The translations under genes and the position numbers were made by a program. A stretch of DNA of 64,000 bases from CAZIAK01 sp964537035 (GTDB taxonomy: Bacteria; Planctomycetota; B15-G4), in the NCBI GenBank assembly GCA_964537035.1, contig CAZIAK010000001.1, positions 289,647-353,646 of the forward strand, in the 5' to 3' direction. This document shows, piece by piece, positions 36,454 through 45,070 of the stretch; the first letter of the stretch is position 1, and each line of letters opens with the position of its first letter. Below the pieces are notes generated by a model, which had not been told where the DNA came from, did no database searches, and saw only the letters and a list, made by a program, of their open reading frames with translations.

Positions 36454-39252
36454 TTACGATCCGCCAACGTCCGTTTCGTCCAGACGTCGCCGAGCGGTCT
36501 CCCTGAGCCCTTCGAGCAGGGACTGGGCCGCTGGCTCTCCCGCTGCTGCCGCCATGGGCAGCTGGGCTGGGCGCATGCCCAGAATCAGGTTCCATTGCTG
36601 TCTGGCGGCGATCGGGTCGCCCAGCTCGACCAGCAGCTCGGCCAGCTCCAGTCGGCGCTGGGGGTCGTAGGGCTCGATGGCCACCACCTCGGACAGCCAG
36701 CGCAGCTGAGCCTGGGAGTCTCCCTGGCGAGCCGCCTCTTCGACCAACACCAGACGGGGATCGATGGCCGCCTCTCCACGGTGGGCCAGGGTCGTCACTA
36801 CGTCCAGCCACTCTTCCCGATCGTCCTGTGCGTCCAGCTGATGAAAGAGCAGCATGTTTGCGCTGCCGGGACCCACATCACTGGGGAACAGCTCGCGCGC
36901 GATGCGCAGGTAGTCCAGTGCCTCGTTCGTCTTCTCGGCTTCGGTGAGCAGTCTGGCCAGCAAGACCAGGCCATCGTGATCGACGTCGTTGCTGAGAGAC
37001 CAGCTGCGCAAGCGCTCGATGGCCAGGCTCTTGCGCCCGCTCTCTACATCTCGCTCGGCCATGAGCCGAACGACCGCGGGCGTCTCACCCAACGTGGAGA
37101 TGGCCCGCTCGAGGGCGGCGTCTCGATCGACCTTCAGACCCAGGTCGCCGTAGGCCTGGGCCAGAGGGACGAGCGCCTCCACGTCGCCAGCCTGTACCCG
37201 GCGACGCAAGGCGTCCTTGCCCCGTTCGTTGTAGCGGGGACGAATCGCCGCACGGCCCGCGACCTCGGTGTCGATGTAGTCGAGCAATCGCCGATCGAGT
37301 TCGGCAGCGGTGATGCCCAGGGCGTGAAGCACCGCCTCTCCCGTCGACCGATCATCGGCGAAGGCCTCGACGAAACCGTGCACGCCGTCGAAGCCGAAGT
37401 CTCGTTCGATCACCTCGCAGACCAGACTGCCAAGGAAGTAGCCCAGCATGACCGTGGAGCCATCTTGAAAGGCCTGCTCCATGCGCTCCACGGGGAAGAT
37501 CATGTCGTTCGCCCGAGCCGTGAGCACCTCACGTTCAAGGGCACGGGCCCAGTGAGGGTCGACCTTCTTCTCTTCGACCACCGACACACCTTCGCTCAGC
37601 CAGCGGGGCATCCGTTGACGAGACAGGTTGAGCGTCACCACGTGGGCGTACTCGTGCACGGCGGTCTGCGACCACAAGAAGTGACCGCGCATCTGACTCA
37701 AGGGCGAGAGGATGGTGATCACGTTGCCGAAGCACGCGCCCAACGCACCAAATCCCTCGAAACCCACGGTGCGCACGGAGAAGTCCGGGTGATGGTCGAA
37801 GACCTCCACCAAGACCTCGTTCTTCGGATCGACACCCCACCGTTCGGCCATGTCGGCCCGGGCCGCATCGAGCTGTTCGGCCAACAACACGCCGTAGACG
37901 TCTTTTTCGCCCGGGGGCAGGGCCAGGTGAAAGCCGCTCTCCGTGCGCAGGCTCTCGGCACGCTCCAGCTTGGCCAACACCTCGAGCATGTTGTTGCGCC
38001 ACGGAAACGGATAGGGGCTGCGCTGCAAGTGATCTTCGAGGGCAGCCCGAGCCTCGTCCTCCCGGCCTACGTTGGCCAGGCTCTGCGCCAGCACGGCCAG
38101 GGGGTCTTCGACCTCTGGCTGGATCACCAGGGCCCGCTCCAGTGGAGCAATGGACTCACCGAAGCGGTAGTGGCTCTGCAGCACCCGCCCCAGCAGCGAC
38201 TCGAGGGCCGCACTCTGAGGGTGGGCTCGCTCAAAGTCGTCACGGGCAGCAGCGGCCTCGGTGGTGGCCGTGGTCAAGGCCAGAGCGACCCCGCGCAAGG
38301 CCAGGGCTCCCAGGTGGGTGGGGTTCGTTGCGAGCACCCGATCGGCGGCGTCGAGAGCCGGCGCGACTTGCCGAGCCAACAGGTCGGTCTCCCCGCGCAG
38401 CACCAGGGCCTCAGGATGAGTGGGGTCTGTAGCCAGGGCCTTGTCGAGGGCCGCTCGGCCTGCCCGGCCGTTGTTCCCGTAGAAGTAGGTCTTGGCTGCG
38501 ACCACCTGGGCCTCGACGTGGCCGGGGTCGTCGTCGAGCACGTCTTTCAGTAGGGCCAGTGTGCGGTCCGGGCCGCCTGTGCCGGTCTGGCGCGTGGCCT
38601 GAAACGTCGCCCCGAGCAGCACCAGCACCTCGGGGTCCTCGACCTTGTAGTCCGGGCCCGTCTTGCCGTTCAGCTCGCTGTCCGCAAAGACGAGGGCCTG
38701 GTTGGCCAGGTCGTAGCGACGCAAGAACAGCAGCAGCCAGCCCACCTGCTTCAGCTCATGCCCGCTCATCTCGGATGTGCTGATGCGCACCGCGCCGTCG
38801 ACGCCCACACCGAGAGCTGCGCGGGCGACACCCAGCGCTTCGGTGTGCCGGCCCATGGCTTCCAGAGCCTCGACCGTGAGGCGCTGGGCATCGCGCACGG
38901 GCAGAGTGCCCGAGCGACCCAGCTCAAGCGCCCTGGCCGCGCGCCCGGTGCGGAGCCAGAGGCGAGAGCGCAACCAAGGCAGCTCAAGCTGGCCCGCGTT
39001 CAAGGACTCTTCAGCATCGCCCAGCTGCCCTCGTCGATAGGCCTCGCGAGCAGCCAGCTCATTGGCCCTGGGGCTGGCGGGGTAGTCTCCCAGGTACTCG
39101 GCCAGCTCGCGCTGGGCCGACCAGCTCCCCCCGCCGTGGAAGTCCCGGGCCAGTTCGCTCAGAAACGCCAGGTCGTCGGCGGTCTCTTCTTGGGCCAGCA
39201 GCACCGGGGCCAAGAACGCGAGAGAGCAGAGCAGCGACCACGCACGAGTCAT
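36454..39252 (-). CDS. Exported TPR protein with gluzincin (peptidase MA-like) domain
   Basis: A 932-residue protein. A signal peptide (TRAWSLLCSLAFLAPVLLAQ) is followed by TPR repeats to about residue 450 and again after about residue 660. Between them lies a metalloprotease-like domain with AVHEYAHVV (HExxH near residue 534) and the downstream Glu in RWLSEGVSVVEEKKV, matching peptidase_MA-type gluzincins. The start ATG at 39252 shares a base with the aminotransferase stop (TGATG); an ATG at 39258 is equally possible. Predicted to act outside the cytoplasm, perhaps in protein turnover or envelope maintenance. Substrate unknown. Confidence 0.82.
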   Translation of the reverse strand: MTRAWSLLCSLAFLAPVLLAQEETADDLAFLSELARDFHGGGSWSAQRELAEYLGDYPASPRANELAAREAYRRGQLGDAEESLNAGQLELPWLRSRLWLRTGRAARALELGRSGTLPVRDAQRLTVEALEAMGRHTEALGVARAALGVGVDGAVRISTSEMSGHELKQVGWLLLFLRRYDLANQALVFADSELNGKTGPDYKVEDPEVLVLLGATFQATRQTGTGGPDRTLALLKDVLDDDPGHVEAQVVAAKTYFYGNNGRAGRAALDKALATDPTHPEALVLRGETDLLARQVAPALDAADRVLATNPTHLGALALRGVALALTTATTEAAAARDDFERAHPQSAALESLLGRVLQSHYRFGESIAPLERALVIQPEVEDPLAVLAQSLANVGREDEARAALEDHLQRSPYPFPWRNNMLEVLAKLERAESLRTESGFHLALPPGEKDVYGVLLAEQLDAARADMAERWGVDPKNEVLVEVFDHHPDFSVRTVGFEGFGALGACFGNVITILSPLSQMRGHFLWSQTAVHEYAHVVTLNLSRQRMPRWLSEGVSVVEEKKVDPHWARALEREVLTARANDMIFPVERMEQAFQDGSTVMLGYFLGSLVCEVIERDFGFDGVHGFVEAFADDRSTGEAVLHALGITAAELDRRLLDYIDTEVAGRAAIRPRYNERGKDALRRRVQAGDVEALVPLAQAYGDLGLKVDRDAALERAISTLGETPAVVRLMAERDVESGRKSLAIERLRSWSLSNDVDHDGLVLLARLLTEAEKTNEALDYLRIARELFPSDVGPGSANMLLFHQLDAQDDREEWLDVVTTLAHRGEAAIDPRLVLVEEAARQGDSQAQLRWLSEVVAIEPYDPQRRLELAELLVELGDPIAARQQWNLILGMRPAQLPMAAAAGEPAAQSLLEGLRETARRRLDETDVGGS

Positions 39253-40448
39253 CACCATCGGGACAATCGCTCCGCCGCCTCGCGGCATCGTTCGAGACTG
39301 GGGACCAAGGCCAGACGCACCCGGCCCGCACCTGGCTGACGCTCCAGACCCTCGACGGTCTCGGTCAGCCACTCTCCCGGTAGCACGGCCAGGGCCGGGG
39401 GGCCATCGAGCAGATCGCGAGCGAAGCCCAGCCCGGTGGATCCCGTCGGCACGGTCACCCAGAGATAGAACCCAGCCTCCGGCCGCTCGACTTCACAGCC
39501 CGCAGCTCTGAGAGCGGGGACGAGCACCTCGGCGCGAGCAGCGTAGGCCGCCCGGGACGCCGCTGCGGGGCTGTCGTCTCCCAGAGCCGCGATCGCGGCG
39601 GCCTGCACGAACTGCGGTGTACCCGAGTCGATCTGGGTCTTCAGCTTGCGAAAGGTCGCGATCGCCGATGGGTCGCCAGCCACGAAGCCGATCCGGTAGC
39701 TGGTCATGGTGGCCTGCTTGCTCAACGAGAAGAACGAGAGCACGCCCTCGATGCCGGCAGAGAGAGCGCTGGCCGGGGGCTCATCGAACCAGAGCTCGCA
39801 GTAGGCCTCGTCTGAACAGAGCAGCACGCCTCGCTCGCGGCATTGGGAGGCGAGGCGAGCCATGGCATCGGCGCTCGCGATGCGCCCGGTGGGCACATGG
39901 GGCTGGGTGATCCAGACCATGGCCAGGCCCTCGGCATCAGCGGCCGGCAGGGCGTCGAGGTCGGGAAGCATGGGGCCTTTGTCGAACACGGGGTAATGCA
40001 CGCAGCGCCCCCCGGCCATGTGGGTTCCGACCGCATAAGGTGGATACCCCGGCGATGGCGCCAGGACCACCTGGCCAGGGTTCACGAAACCCAAGGGCGT
40101 GTGAAACACAGCCTCTTTCGAGCCGCTGGTCGACGTGATCATGGTCGAGCTGTCGAGGTCCAACTCATGCCTGCGCTTGAGCCACGCCGCCGCCGCTCCA
40201 CGATACTCGGCGCTGCCCACGTACGACGGATAACCCGCCTGGCGATGGCGCAAGAGCCCCTCACGGGCCGCCTGGATGACGATTTCAGGCACGGGCTCCG
40301 TGGGGTCCCCCACGCCAAAGTCGATGACGTCGACGCCCTCAGCCCGGCGAGATGCCGCCAGCCGATCGAGTTCGTCGAAGGCATAACCGCCCAGGGCGGC
40401 CAAGCGCTGAGACACGCCCACGGCGCTTACCTCCAGCTCGCTAGACAC
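39252..40448 (-). CDS. PLP-dependent aminotransferase, class I/II (DapC/DapL-like)
   Basis: A 398-residue fold-type I aminotransferase. It shows FGVGDPTEPVP, the PLP-phosphate region STSGSKEAVF, SDEAYCELWF with the Asp and Tyr that bind PLP, the Schiff-base Lys in SLSKQATMTSYRIGF and the C-terminal substrate Arg in RVRLALV. The overall look is that of N-succinyl-diaminopimelate or LL-diaminopimelate aminotransferases. One odd point: the usual NPTG, whose Asn contacts the PLP hydroxyl, reads VPTG in PHVPTGR. Specificity is uncertain. It lies 3 bp after moaE. Confidence 0.85.
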   Translation of the reverse strand: MSSELEVSAVGVSQRLAALGGYAFDELDRLAASRRAEGVDVIDFGVGDPTEPVPEIVIQAAREGLLRHRQAGYPSYVGSAEYRGAAAAWLKRRHELDLDSSTMITSTSGSKEAVFHTPLGFVNPGQVVLAPSPGYPPYAVGTHMAGGRCVHYPVFDKGPMLPDLDALPAADAEGLAMVWITQPHVPTGRIASADAMARLASQCRERGVLLCSDEAYCELWFDEPPASALSAGIEGVLSFFSLSKQATMTSYRIGFVAGDPSAIATFRKLKTQIDSGTPQFVQAAAIAALGDDSPAAASRAAYAARAEVLVPALRAAGCEVERPEAGFYLWVTVPTGSTGLGFARDLLDGPPALAVLPGEWLTETVEGLERQPGAGRVRLALVPSLERCREAAERLSRW

Positions 40449-40451
40449 AGG

Positions 40452-40862
40452 TCAGGGATGGTCGCTGGCCCACACGCCGCCGTCGTCATGCCACTCTTTC
40501 TTCCAGATGGGCACCCGCTCTTTGAGGGTGTCGATGATCCAACGGCTGGCCTCGTAGGCAGCCGGTCGATGGGCTGAACTGACGGCGATGGCCACGGCCA
40601 CGTCGCCGATCTCAAGCCGCCCCACCCTGTGCACGATGGACACGGCGGCCGCTCCGTGGGAGGCCTTGGCCTCGCTGGCCAGAGCCGCCAGTTCGGCCAG
40701 GGCCATCTCGCGATAGCACTCGTAGTCAAGGTGTGTCACCGCCGACCCTGCCGTGGCGTCGCGCACCCGCCCGACAAACAGCACCGCCGCACCTTCGCCA
40801 GGACCATCGACCGCAGCGAGCACCTCGGCGACCGGGATGTCGACCTCGACAACGTCGATCAC
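40452..40862 (-). CDS. moaE: Molybdopterin synthase catalytic subunit
   Basis: A 136-residue MoaE that transfers sulfur from MoaD thiocarboxylate to cyclic pyranopterin monophosphate. Conserved features are GAAVLFVGRVRD, YECYREMALAEL, IVHRVGRLEIGDVAV, the SSAHRPAAYEA segment and the active-site KERVPIWKKEW. It is directly downstream of moaD (2-bp gap). Together with moaB and moaC further along, the window covers most of the pathway except MoaA and MoeA. Confidence 0.95.
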   Translation of the reverse strand: MIDVVEVDIPVAEVLAAVDGPGEGAAVLFVGRVRDATAGSAVTHLDYECYREMALAELAALASEAKASHGAAAVSIVHRVGRLEIGDVAVAIAVSSAHRPAAYEASRWIIDTLKERVPIWKKEWHDDGGVWASDHP

Positions 40863-40864
40863 CT

Positions 40865-41092
40865 TCAGCCTCCCGATACCGGTGGGATCAAGGCCACCTC
40901 TTCGGCGCCGGACAGACTCTGGTCCAACCCTGCATAGGTCTGGTCGACCGCGACCCGATAGGACTGCCCCGCCAACGCGGGCCAGCCACTGTTCAGAAGT
41001 GTGACCAGCTCACCCACCGTGGCAGGGGCCTCGACATCCAAGGCCCTGCTGCCCACGAGCTCAGCAAGGCTGGCAAACAGCAGCACCTGCAT
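40865..41092 (-). CDS. moaD: Molybdopterin synthase sulfur carrier subunit
   Basis: A 75-residue ubiquitin-like protein ending in Gly-Gly (PPVSGG), the C-terminal tail that is adenylated and turned into a thiocarboxylate. It begins VLLFASLAELVGSR, the normal first strand. It lies 2 bp behind ssb and 2 bp before moaE. Confidence 0.92.
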   Translation of the reverse strand: MQVLLFASLAELVGSRALDVEAPATVGELVTLLNSGWPALAGQSYRVAVDQTYAGLDQSLSGAEEVALIPPVSGG

Positions 41093-41094
41093 TG

Positions 41095-41619
41095 TCAGAA
41101 CGGGACCTCGTCGAAGCCTTCCATCCCGCCGCCGCCACCTTGGTTGCCCCCCTGGGCACCGCCAGGGTTGCCACCTTGACCGCCACCCTGGCCACCGCCG
41201 TAGCCGCCACCGCCGCCTTGACCGCCACCACCTTGGCCCCCACCGAAACCGCCGCCGCCCTGACCACCGCCGCCTTGGCCACTCTTGCCGCCAACGAACT
41301 GAAAGTTCTCACCGGTGACCGAGAGCTTGCTGCGCTTGGAGCCGTCCTTGGCTTCCCACTGCCTGAAGTTGAGCCGCCCCTCGACGAAGATCGGATCTCC
41401 GCGGTGGAGGTACTGGGCGATCACCTCGCCAGCCCGTCCCCAGAAGGAGACATCGACGAAGGTCACTTCTTCTTTCTTCTCGCCGCCAGGGCCTCCCGCG
41501 GTGTACGTCCGATTGCAGGCCATGCCGATTTCGGTCACCGTCTGACCGCTCGGCAGGGACCGCACCTCGGGGTCGCGGGTGAGATTGCCTAGCAGGATTA
41601 CCTTGTTGAAGCTCGCCAT
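41095..41619 (-). CDS. ssb: Single-stranded DNA-binding protein
   Basis: A 174-residue SSB. The OB fold (residues 1-110) begins ASFNKVILLGNLTRDPE and contains VDVSFWGRAGEVIAQYL and FVEGRLNFRQWEAKDG. A long Gly/Gln linker (about 115-160) follows, and the tail ends MEGFDEVPF, the acidic interaction tip that recruits replication and repair proteins. The repetitive Gly codons explain the repeat-like DNA at 41130-41290. The upstream AGAGG four bases before the ATG may be a weak ribosome-binding site. It is the first gene of the run toward moaD and dnaA. Confidence 0.95.
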   Translation of the reverse strand: MASFNKVILLGNLTRDPEVRSLPSGQTVTEIGMACNRTYTAGGPGGEKKEEVTFVDVSFWGRAGEVIAQYLHRGDPIFVEGRLNFRQWEAKDGSKRSKLSVTGENFQFVGGKSGQGGGGQGGGGFGGGQGGGGQGGGGGYGGGQGGGQGGNPGGAQGGNQGGGGGMEGFDEVPF

Positions 41620-41858
41620 GTGACCTCTCGTGATGACCGCGTCGAGGCCAGGAGCTGGGCCCTCGACCTCGCTGTTGCTGTGTCTGGATGACGCAGACCA
41701 CGGTGGTCAGCGCCTTGGCATCGTAGTCTCTGGGCCAGCAACGATCTCGTTGCACCCCGTCTGCCAGCTGGATTTTCTGTCCGGCTGCCGTAGTGTGTCG
41801 GCTGACAGAGCGTCGTGTGACGCAGCTCGCCCCATTACCGCGACTTTGAGACAGGCCC
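41620..41858. other. Divergent promoter region between ssb and the PilZ gene
   Basis: This 239-bp spacer should drive ssb on the minus strand and the PilZ gene on the plus strand. A 7-bp inverted repeat gtcgagg/cctcgac is present near 41640-41668. I could not identify a clear -35/-10 pair, tRNA or other RNA gene. Confidence 0.4.
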
Positions 41859-42227
41859 ATGACTGACAAGAACCGCCCCAAGGAACGCCGGCTGCACCGC
41901 CGCATGATCATCCAGGGCAAGGTCGAGGTGGGCATCGAGGCCGTGGGATTGGGCCAACTGGTCGACATCAGCCTCTCGGGAGTGGCCTGCAAATCGCCCT
42001 CTGCCTTCACCGAGATGACGGTGCTGGAGATCAAGATGGCCTTGCCAACGGCTCAGGGCGAGCTGAGTTTTCAGGCGGGCGGCGCCGTGGTGCGCTGCGA
42101 GCCCCGAGACGACGACTCCCATATCGTGGCCATTTTCTTCACCCACATGGATGACAGCAGCCGCGAGAACCTCCAGGCCTTCCTGGCAGAGCAGGACGAC
42201 GACCCGGCAGACCAGCCGGGCAGCTGA
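41859..42227 (+). CDS. PilZ domain protein, putative c-di-GMP receptor
   Basis: A 122-residue single-domain protein. The N-terminal ERRLHRRMII carries the RxxxR motif, and LVDISLSGVAC carries the D/NxSxxG motif, the two c-di-GMP-contacting elements of PilZ proteins. The remaining beta-barrel strands (VLEIKMALP, AVVRCEPRDDDSH, IVAIFFTHM) fit. It stands alone on the plus strand. It could link second-messenger signalling to surface polysaccharide or motility, but nothing in its immediate context says which. Confidence 0.85.
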   Translation: MTDKNRPKERRLHRRMIIQGKVEVGIEAVGLGQLVDISLSGVACKSPSAFTEMTVLEIKMALPTAQGELSFQAGGAVVRCEPRDDDSHIVAIFFTHMDDSSRENLQAFLAEQDDDPADQPGS

Positions 42228-42245
42228 GCCGCACCCAGGCTGGGC

Positions 42246-43136
42246 TCAGGGGCGCTGAGCCGCGATGACCCGCTCGATCCCAGCCAGATCGTGATGCCGC
42301 TGCACCGAGGTCAGGCCCGCCGCCTCGCACGATTGCACCACCCGCTCGGCCTGTCCCCGGCCGATCTCGGTGAGCAGCCAGCCCCGGGGCACGAGAGCCA
42401 CAGCCGCCTGCCGGGCCAGGGTGTCGTACAACTGGGTGACATCCCCCTCTCGGGGGACCAGGGCGCTCTGGGGCTCGTGACGGACATCTTCCGAGAGCTC
42501 GGCCCAATCCTCGGGTTCTACATAGGGCGGATTGGCCAACACGGCTGCCAGCGATCCGGGACGAGCCGCTGACAGGCCGTCGCACTGGACCAGCTGGATG
42601 GCATGAGTCTCTCCCGGGCCCCCGACCTCGCGACCTGCGACGTTCAGCGCCGCCAGATCGAGAGCTGGCCGGGATCGATCGATGGCCAGCACTCCTCGGC
42701 GCCGAGCCGTGACCAGGGCCACAGCGCCGCTGCCTGTGCCCCAATCGACCACGGGGCCGGGAGGCACTTGCCCCCCCTCATCGAGGTCAGCGAAAGCCTC
42801 CACGAGGGTCTCGGTTTCAGGACGAGGCACGAGCACCCGCTCATCGACGACGAGCGTGAGATCGTAGAAGTCCCGCCGGCCGATCAGGTAGGCCACCGGC
42901 GAACCGTCAGCCACTCGCCGATCCACCAGGGCCTGGCAGGCCCCCAGGGCATCCTCACTCAACTCATCGAGAGTGAGCAGGTCTGCACGGGAACAACCGA
43001 GCACCGAGCCCAGCAAGACTTCGGCTTCGAGCCGGGCCGACCCCGGGTCACCCGCCCGAGCCCGCAACGCCAGGGCCCAGGCGCGCAACAGTGGCTCAGC
43101 TCTTCTTGCGACCGCGCTTGCCCTTGCCGCCTTCAT
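42246..43136 (-). CDS. prmC: Release factor N5-glutamine methyltransferase
   Basis: A SAM-dependent methyltransferase (about 280-296 residues) that methylates the GGQ glutamine of release factors. It has the N-terminal helical domain (RLEAEVLLGSVLGCSRADLL, YLIGRRDFYDL), VLVPRPETETLVE, the SAM loop VVDWGTGSGAVAL and the catalytic NPPY motif in LANPPYVEPED. Start choice is uncertain: the ATG at 43136 overlaps the upstream membrane-protein gene by 41 bp, while a TTG at 43088 would give a more typical length. prfA, its substrate gene, is two genes upstream in the same direction, the usual bacterial linkage. Confidence 0.9.
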   Translation of the reverse strand: MKAARASAVARRAEPLLRAWALALRARAGDPGSARLEAEVLLGSVLGCSRADLLTLDELSEDALGACQALVDRRVADGSPVAYLIGRRDFYDLTLVVDERVLVPRPETETLVEAFADLDEGGQVPPGPVVDWGTGSGAVALVTARRRGVLAIDRSRPALDLAALNVAGREVGGPGETHAIQLVQCDGLSAARPGSLAAVLANPPYVEPEDWAELSEDVRHEPQSALVPREGDVTQLYDTLARQAAVALVPRGWLLTEIGRGQAERVVQSCEAAGLTSVQRHHDLAGIERVIAAQRP

Positions 43137-43965
43137 CCTTCTTCTTCTTGGCGTCACCGTCCTTCTTGTCAGCGCCGTCGGCGCCCTTGCCCTTGGCTCC
43201 GCTCTTGGCCGAGCGGCGAGCGGCGCCCTTGTCTTCTTTCTTCGTGTAGACCTTGCCCACAACGAAGAAGAACTGGACGGCGACGAGGGTCGAACCGATC
43301 AGGGTCAGCAGGAGGCCGGTGCCAGCAGCGTCGAGCATCTCCAGCGTGCTCATGGAGCCCGCCTGATCGTTGGTCTCCAGCAGCTTCATCCAGGTGACGA
43401 TGGCCGGCTCGATCATCAGGAAGACCGGCAGGATCTTCTGGCGCCGGGTGTAGATGCTGTAGCAGGACGAGAACAGCAGCCACAGACCGATGATCAGGGA
43501 CAGGGCCCCCAAGGTGGTCTCGACCCCGATCACGCCGGGCACAGCCATGAGCTCTTCGGACACCTCGACCGTACCGTCTGCGAGCGTGGTAGAGGACGAC
43601 TCGGTCATCGGGCCCCAGGGCAGCAGGCAGCCCACGACGACCAGCAAGGCGCAGCCGAAGAAGCGGTAGAGCTCAGGCAGGGCCGTGCCGGAGAAGAAGG
43701 CGGCACCGAACGACGGCGGCGGCGGGGGCGCGGCGTACTGCCAGACCCACTGCCCCTGCTCCGGGTCGCTCTCTGCGCTGGCCCCTGGAGCGCTGGCCAC
43801 CGAGGCTGGGCTCACCGGGGCTGCGCTCACGGGGGCGACCGGTTCAGGCTCAGCAGCTGGCGCCGAGTCGACGACAGGCTGCTCTGCCTCTGCGCCCCCT
43901 TCGAAGACGGGCTCTACGGGATCGAGCTCCAGCTCGGGCAAATCGTTCTGGTCGGGATCGGTCAC
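43096..43965 (-). CDS. Membrane protein of unknown function with Lys-rich tail
   Basis: A 289-residue protein. The first 90 residues are acidic and Pro/Ala/Glu-rich and end in a Pro run before FGAAFF. Then come about four hydrophobic helices (ALLVVVGCLLPW; LGALSLIIGLWLLFS; VFLMIEPAIV; GTGLLLTLIGSTLVAVQFFFVV), and finally a cytoplasmic tail of 50 residues dominated by Lys, Gly and Asp. I recognise no family. It sits between prfA and prmC, normally adjacent genes, so it looks like an insertion into that pair. Confidence 0.65.
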   Translation of the reverse strand: MTDPDQNDLPELELDPVEPVFEGGAEAEQPVVDSAPAAEPEPVAPVSAAPVSPASVASAPGASAESDPEQGQWVWQYAAPPPPPSFGAAFFSGTALPELYRFFGCALLVVVGCLLPWGPMTESSSTTLADGTVEVSEELMAVPGVIGVETTLGALSLIIGLWLLFSSCYSIYTRRQKILPVFLMIEPAIVTWMKLLETNDQAGSMSTLEMLDAAGTGLLLTLIGSTLVAVQFFFVVGKVYTKKEDKGAARRSAKSGAKGKGADGADKKDGDAKKKKDEGGKGKRGRKKS

Positions 43966-43966
43966 T

Positions 43967-45058
43967 TCAAGTCACTCCTTCGCCAAGGGCGGCCAGCTTC
44001 ATCTCCAGGTCCCGTTCTCGCAAGTCAGCGACAATGTCGCCAAGTCGTCCGAGCAGTACCGTCTCAAGAGTGTAGTTGGTCTTGATGCGGTGGTCGGTGA
44101 CACGATTCTGGGGGTAGTTATAGGTTCGGATGCGCTCCGAGCGGTCGCCCGAGCCGATCTGGACCCGCCGTTCGGCGGCCTGACTGTCTCGGGCCGCCTC
44201 GTCGGCAGCGTCTTTCATGCGGGTCCGCAGCATACGCAGAGCGCGGGCTTTGTTCTTGTGCTGGCTCGATTCGTCCTGGCACTGAACCACTGTACCCGTG
44301 GGCACGTGGGTGATGCGCACCGCTGAAGAGGTCTTGTTGACGTTCTGCCCCCCAGGCCCGCTGGCCCGGTAGGTGTCGATGCGCAGGTCGCTCTCATCGA
44401 TCTGGACGTCCACCTCGTCGGCCTCGGGCAGCACGGCCACGGTGGCAGCCGATGTGTGGATGCGCCCCTGTGACTCGGTCTCAGGCACCCGCTGCACTCG
44501 ATGCCCGCCGGATTCGTAGCGGAGCAGGTCCCAGGCCTCGGCGCCGCTCACGGAGAGCACGACCTCCTTGTAGCCCCCCACCTCGGTGACGTTGCTGGTG
44601 AGTATGTCGATCTTGAAGCCCTGGCCTTCGCAGTACTTCGTGTAGAGCCGCACCAGGTCTGCGGCGAACAGGCTGGCCTCATCGCCGCCCGTGCCCGCCC
44701 TGATCTCTACCAGCAGGTCCCGGCCACGGTGGGGGTCGTCGTCGGCGATCTGCCGCCGCACCTCGTCGACCATGGTCTCCTGCTCGGCGAGCACCTCGGT
44801 CAACTCGTCACGGGCCAGGCTGACCATGTCCGGTTCGGCCTCCTCCTTGAGCATGACCTCGGCGGCTTCGCGGCGTTCGACCAGATCGGACCAGCGACCG
44901 TAGGTCTCTGCCTTGCCCCGCAACGCCCCCATCTCTCGCAGGAGGCTGGCCAGACGGCCAGGCTCGGCGTGCAGGTCAGGATCGCCGGACTGGGCCTCGA
45001 GCTCTTTGTAGCGCTCAGCGCACTGCCGCAGGCGAGCAAAGAGGCCGCTCGAAGACAC
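43967..45058 (-). CDS. prfA: Peptide chain release factor 1
   Basis: A 363-residue class I release factor for UAA and UAG. Domain 3 has the GGQ loop in RASGPGGQNVNKTSSAVR, which triggers peptidyl-tRNA hydrolysis. The codon-recognition PxT motif is PET in RVQRVPETESQGRIH, found in other RF1 proteins. RTYNYPQNRVTDHR is canonical. It follows rpmE by 12 bp and precedes the membrane protein and prmC, which methylates the GGQ glutamine. Length is normal. Confidence 0.96.
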   Translation of the reverse strand: MSSSGLFARLRQCAERYKELEAQSGDPDLHAEPGRLASLLREMGALRGKAETYGRWSDLVERREAAEVMLKEEAEPDMVSLARDELTEVLAEQETMVDEVRRQIADDDPHRGRDLLVEIRAGTGGDEASLFAADLVRLYTKYCEGQGFKIDILTSNVTEVGGYKEVVLSVSGAEAWDLLRYESGGHRVQRVPETESQGRIHTSAATVAVLPEADEVDVQIDESDLRIDTYRASGPGGQNVNKTSSAVRITHVPTGTVVQCQDESSQHKNKARALRMLRTRMKDAADEAARDSQAAERRVQIGSGDRSERIRTYNYPQNRVTDHRIKTNYTLETVLLGRLGDIVADLRERDLEMKLAALGEGVT

Positions 45059-45070
45059 GCTCGCCGACCA

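Noticed and set aside
34896..36460. Replication origin next to dnaA
   Set aside because: I found no TTATCCACA-like boxes or AT-rich stretch around the gene, and dnaN is not adjacent.
36181..38553. 790-residue + strand frame opposite the TPR/gluzincin gene
   Set aside because: Antisense shadow with no signal peptide or motif; the minus-strand gene has clear domains.
41130..41290. Repeat-like Gly codon region in ssb considered as a tandem array or CRISPR
   Set aside because: It is coding, irregular in spacing and matches the normal Gly-rich linker of SSB.
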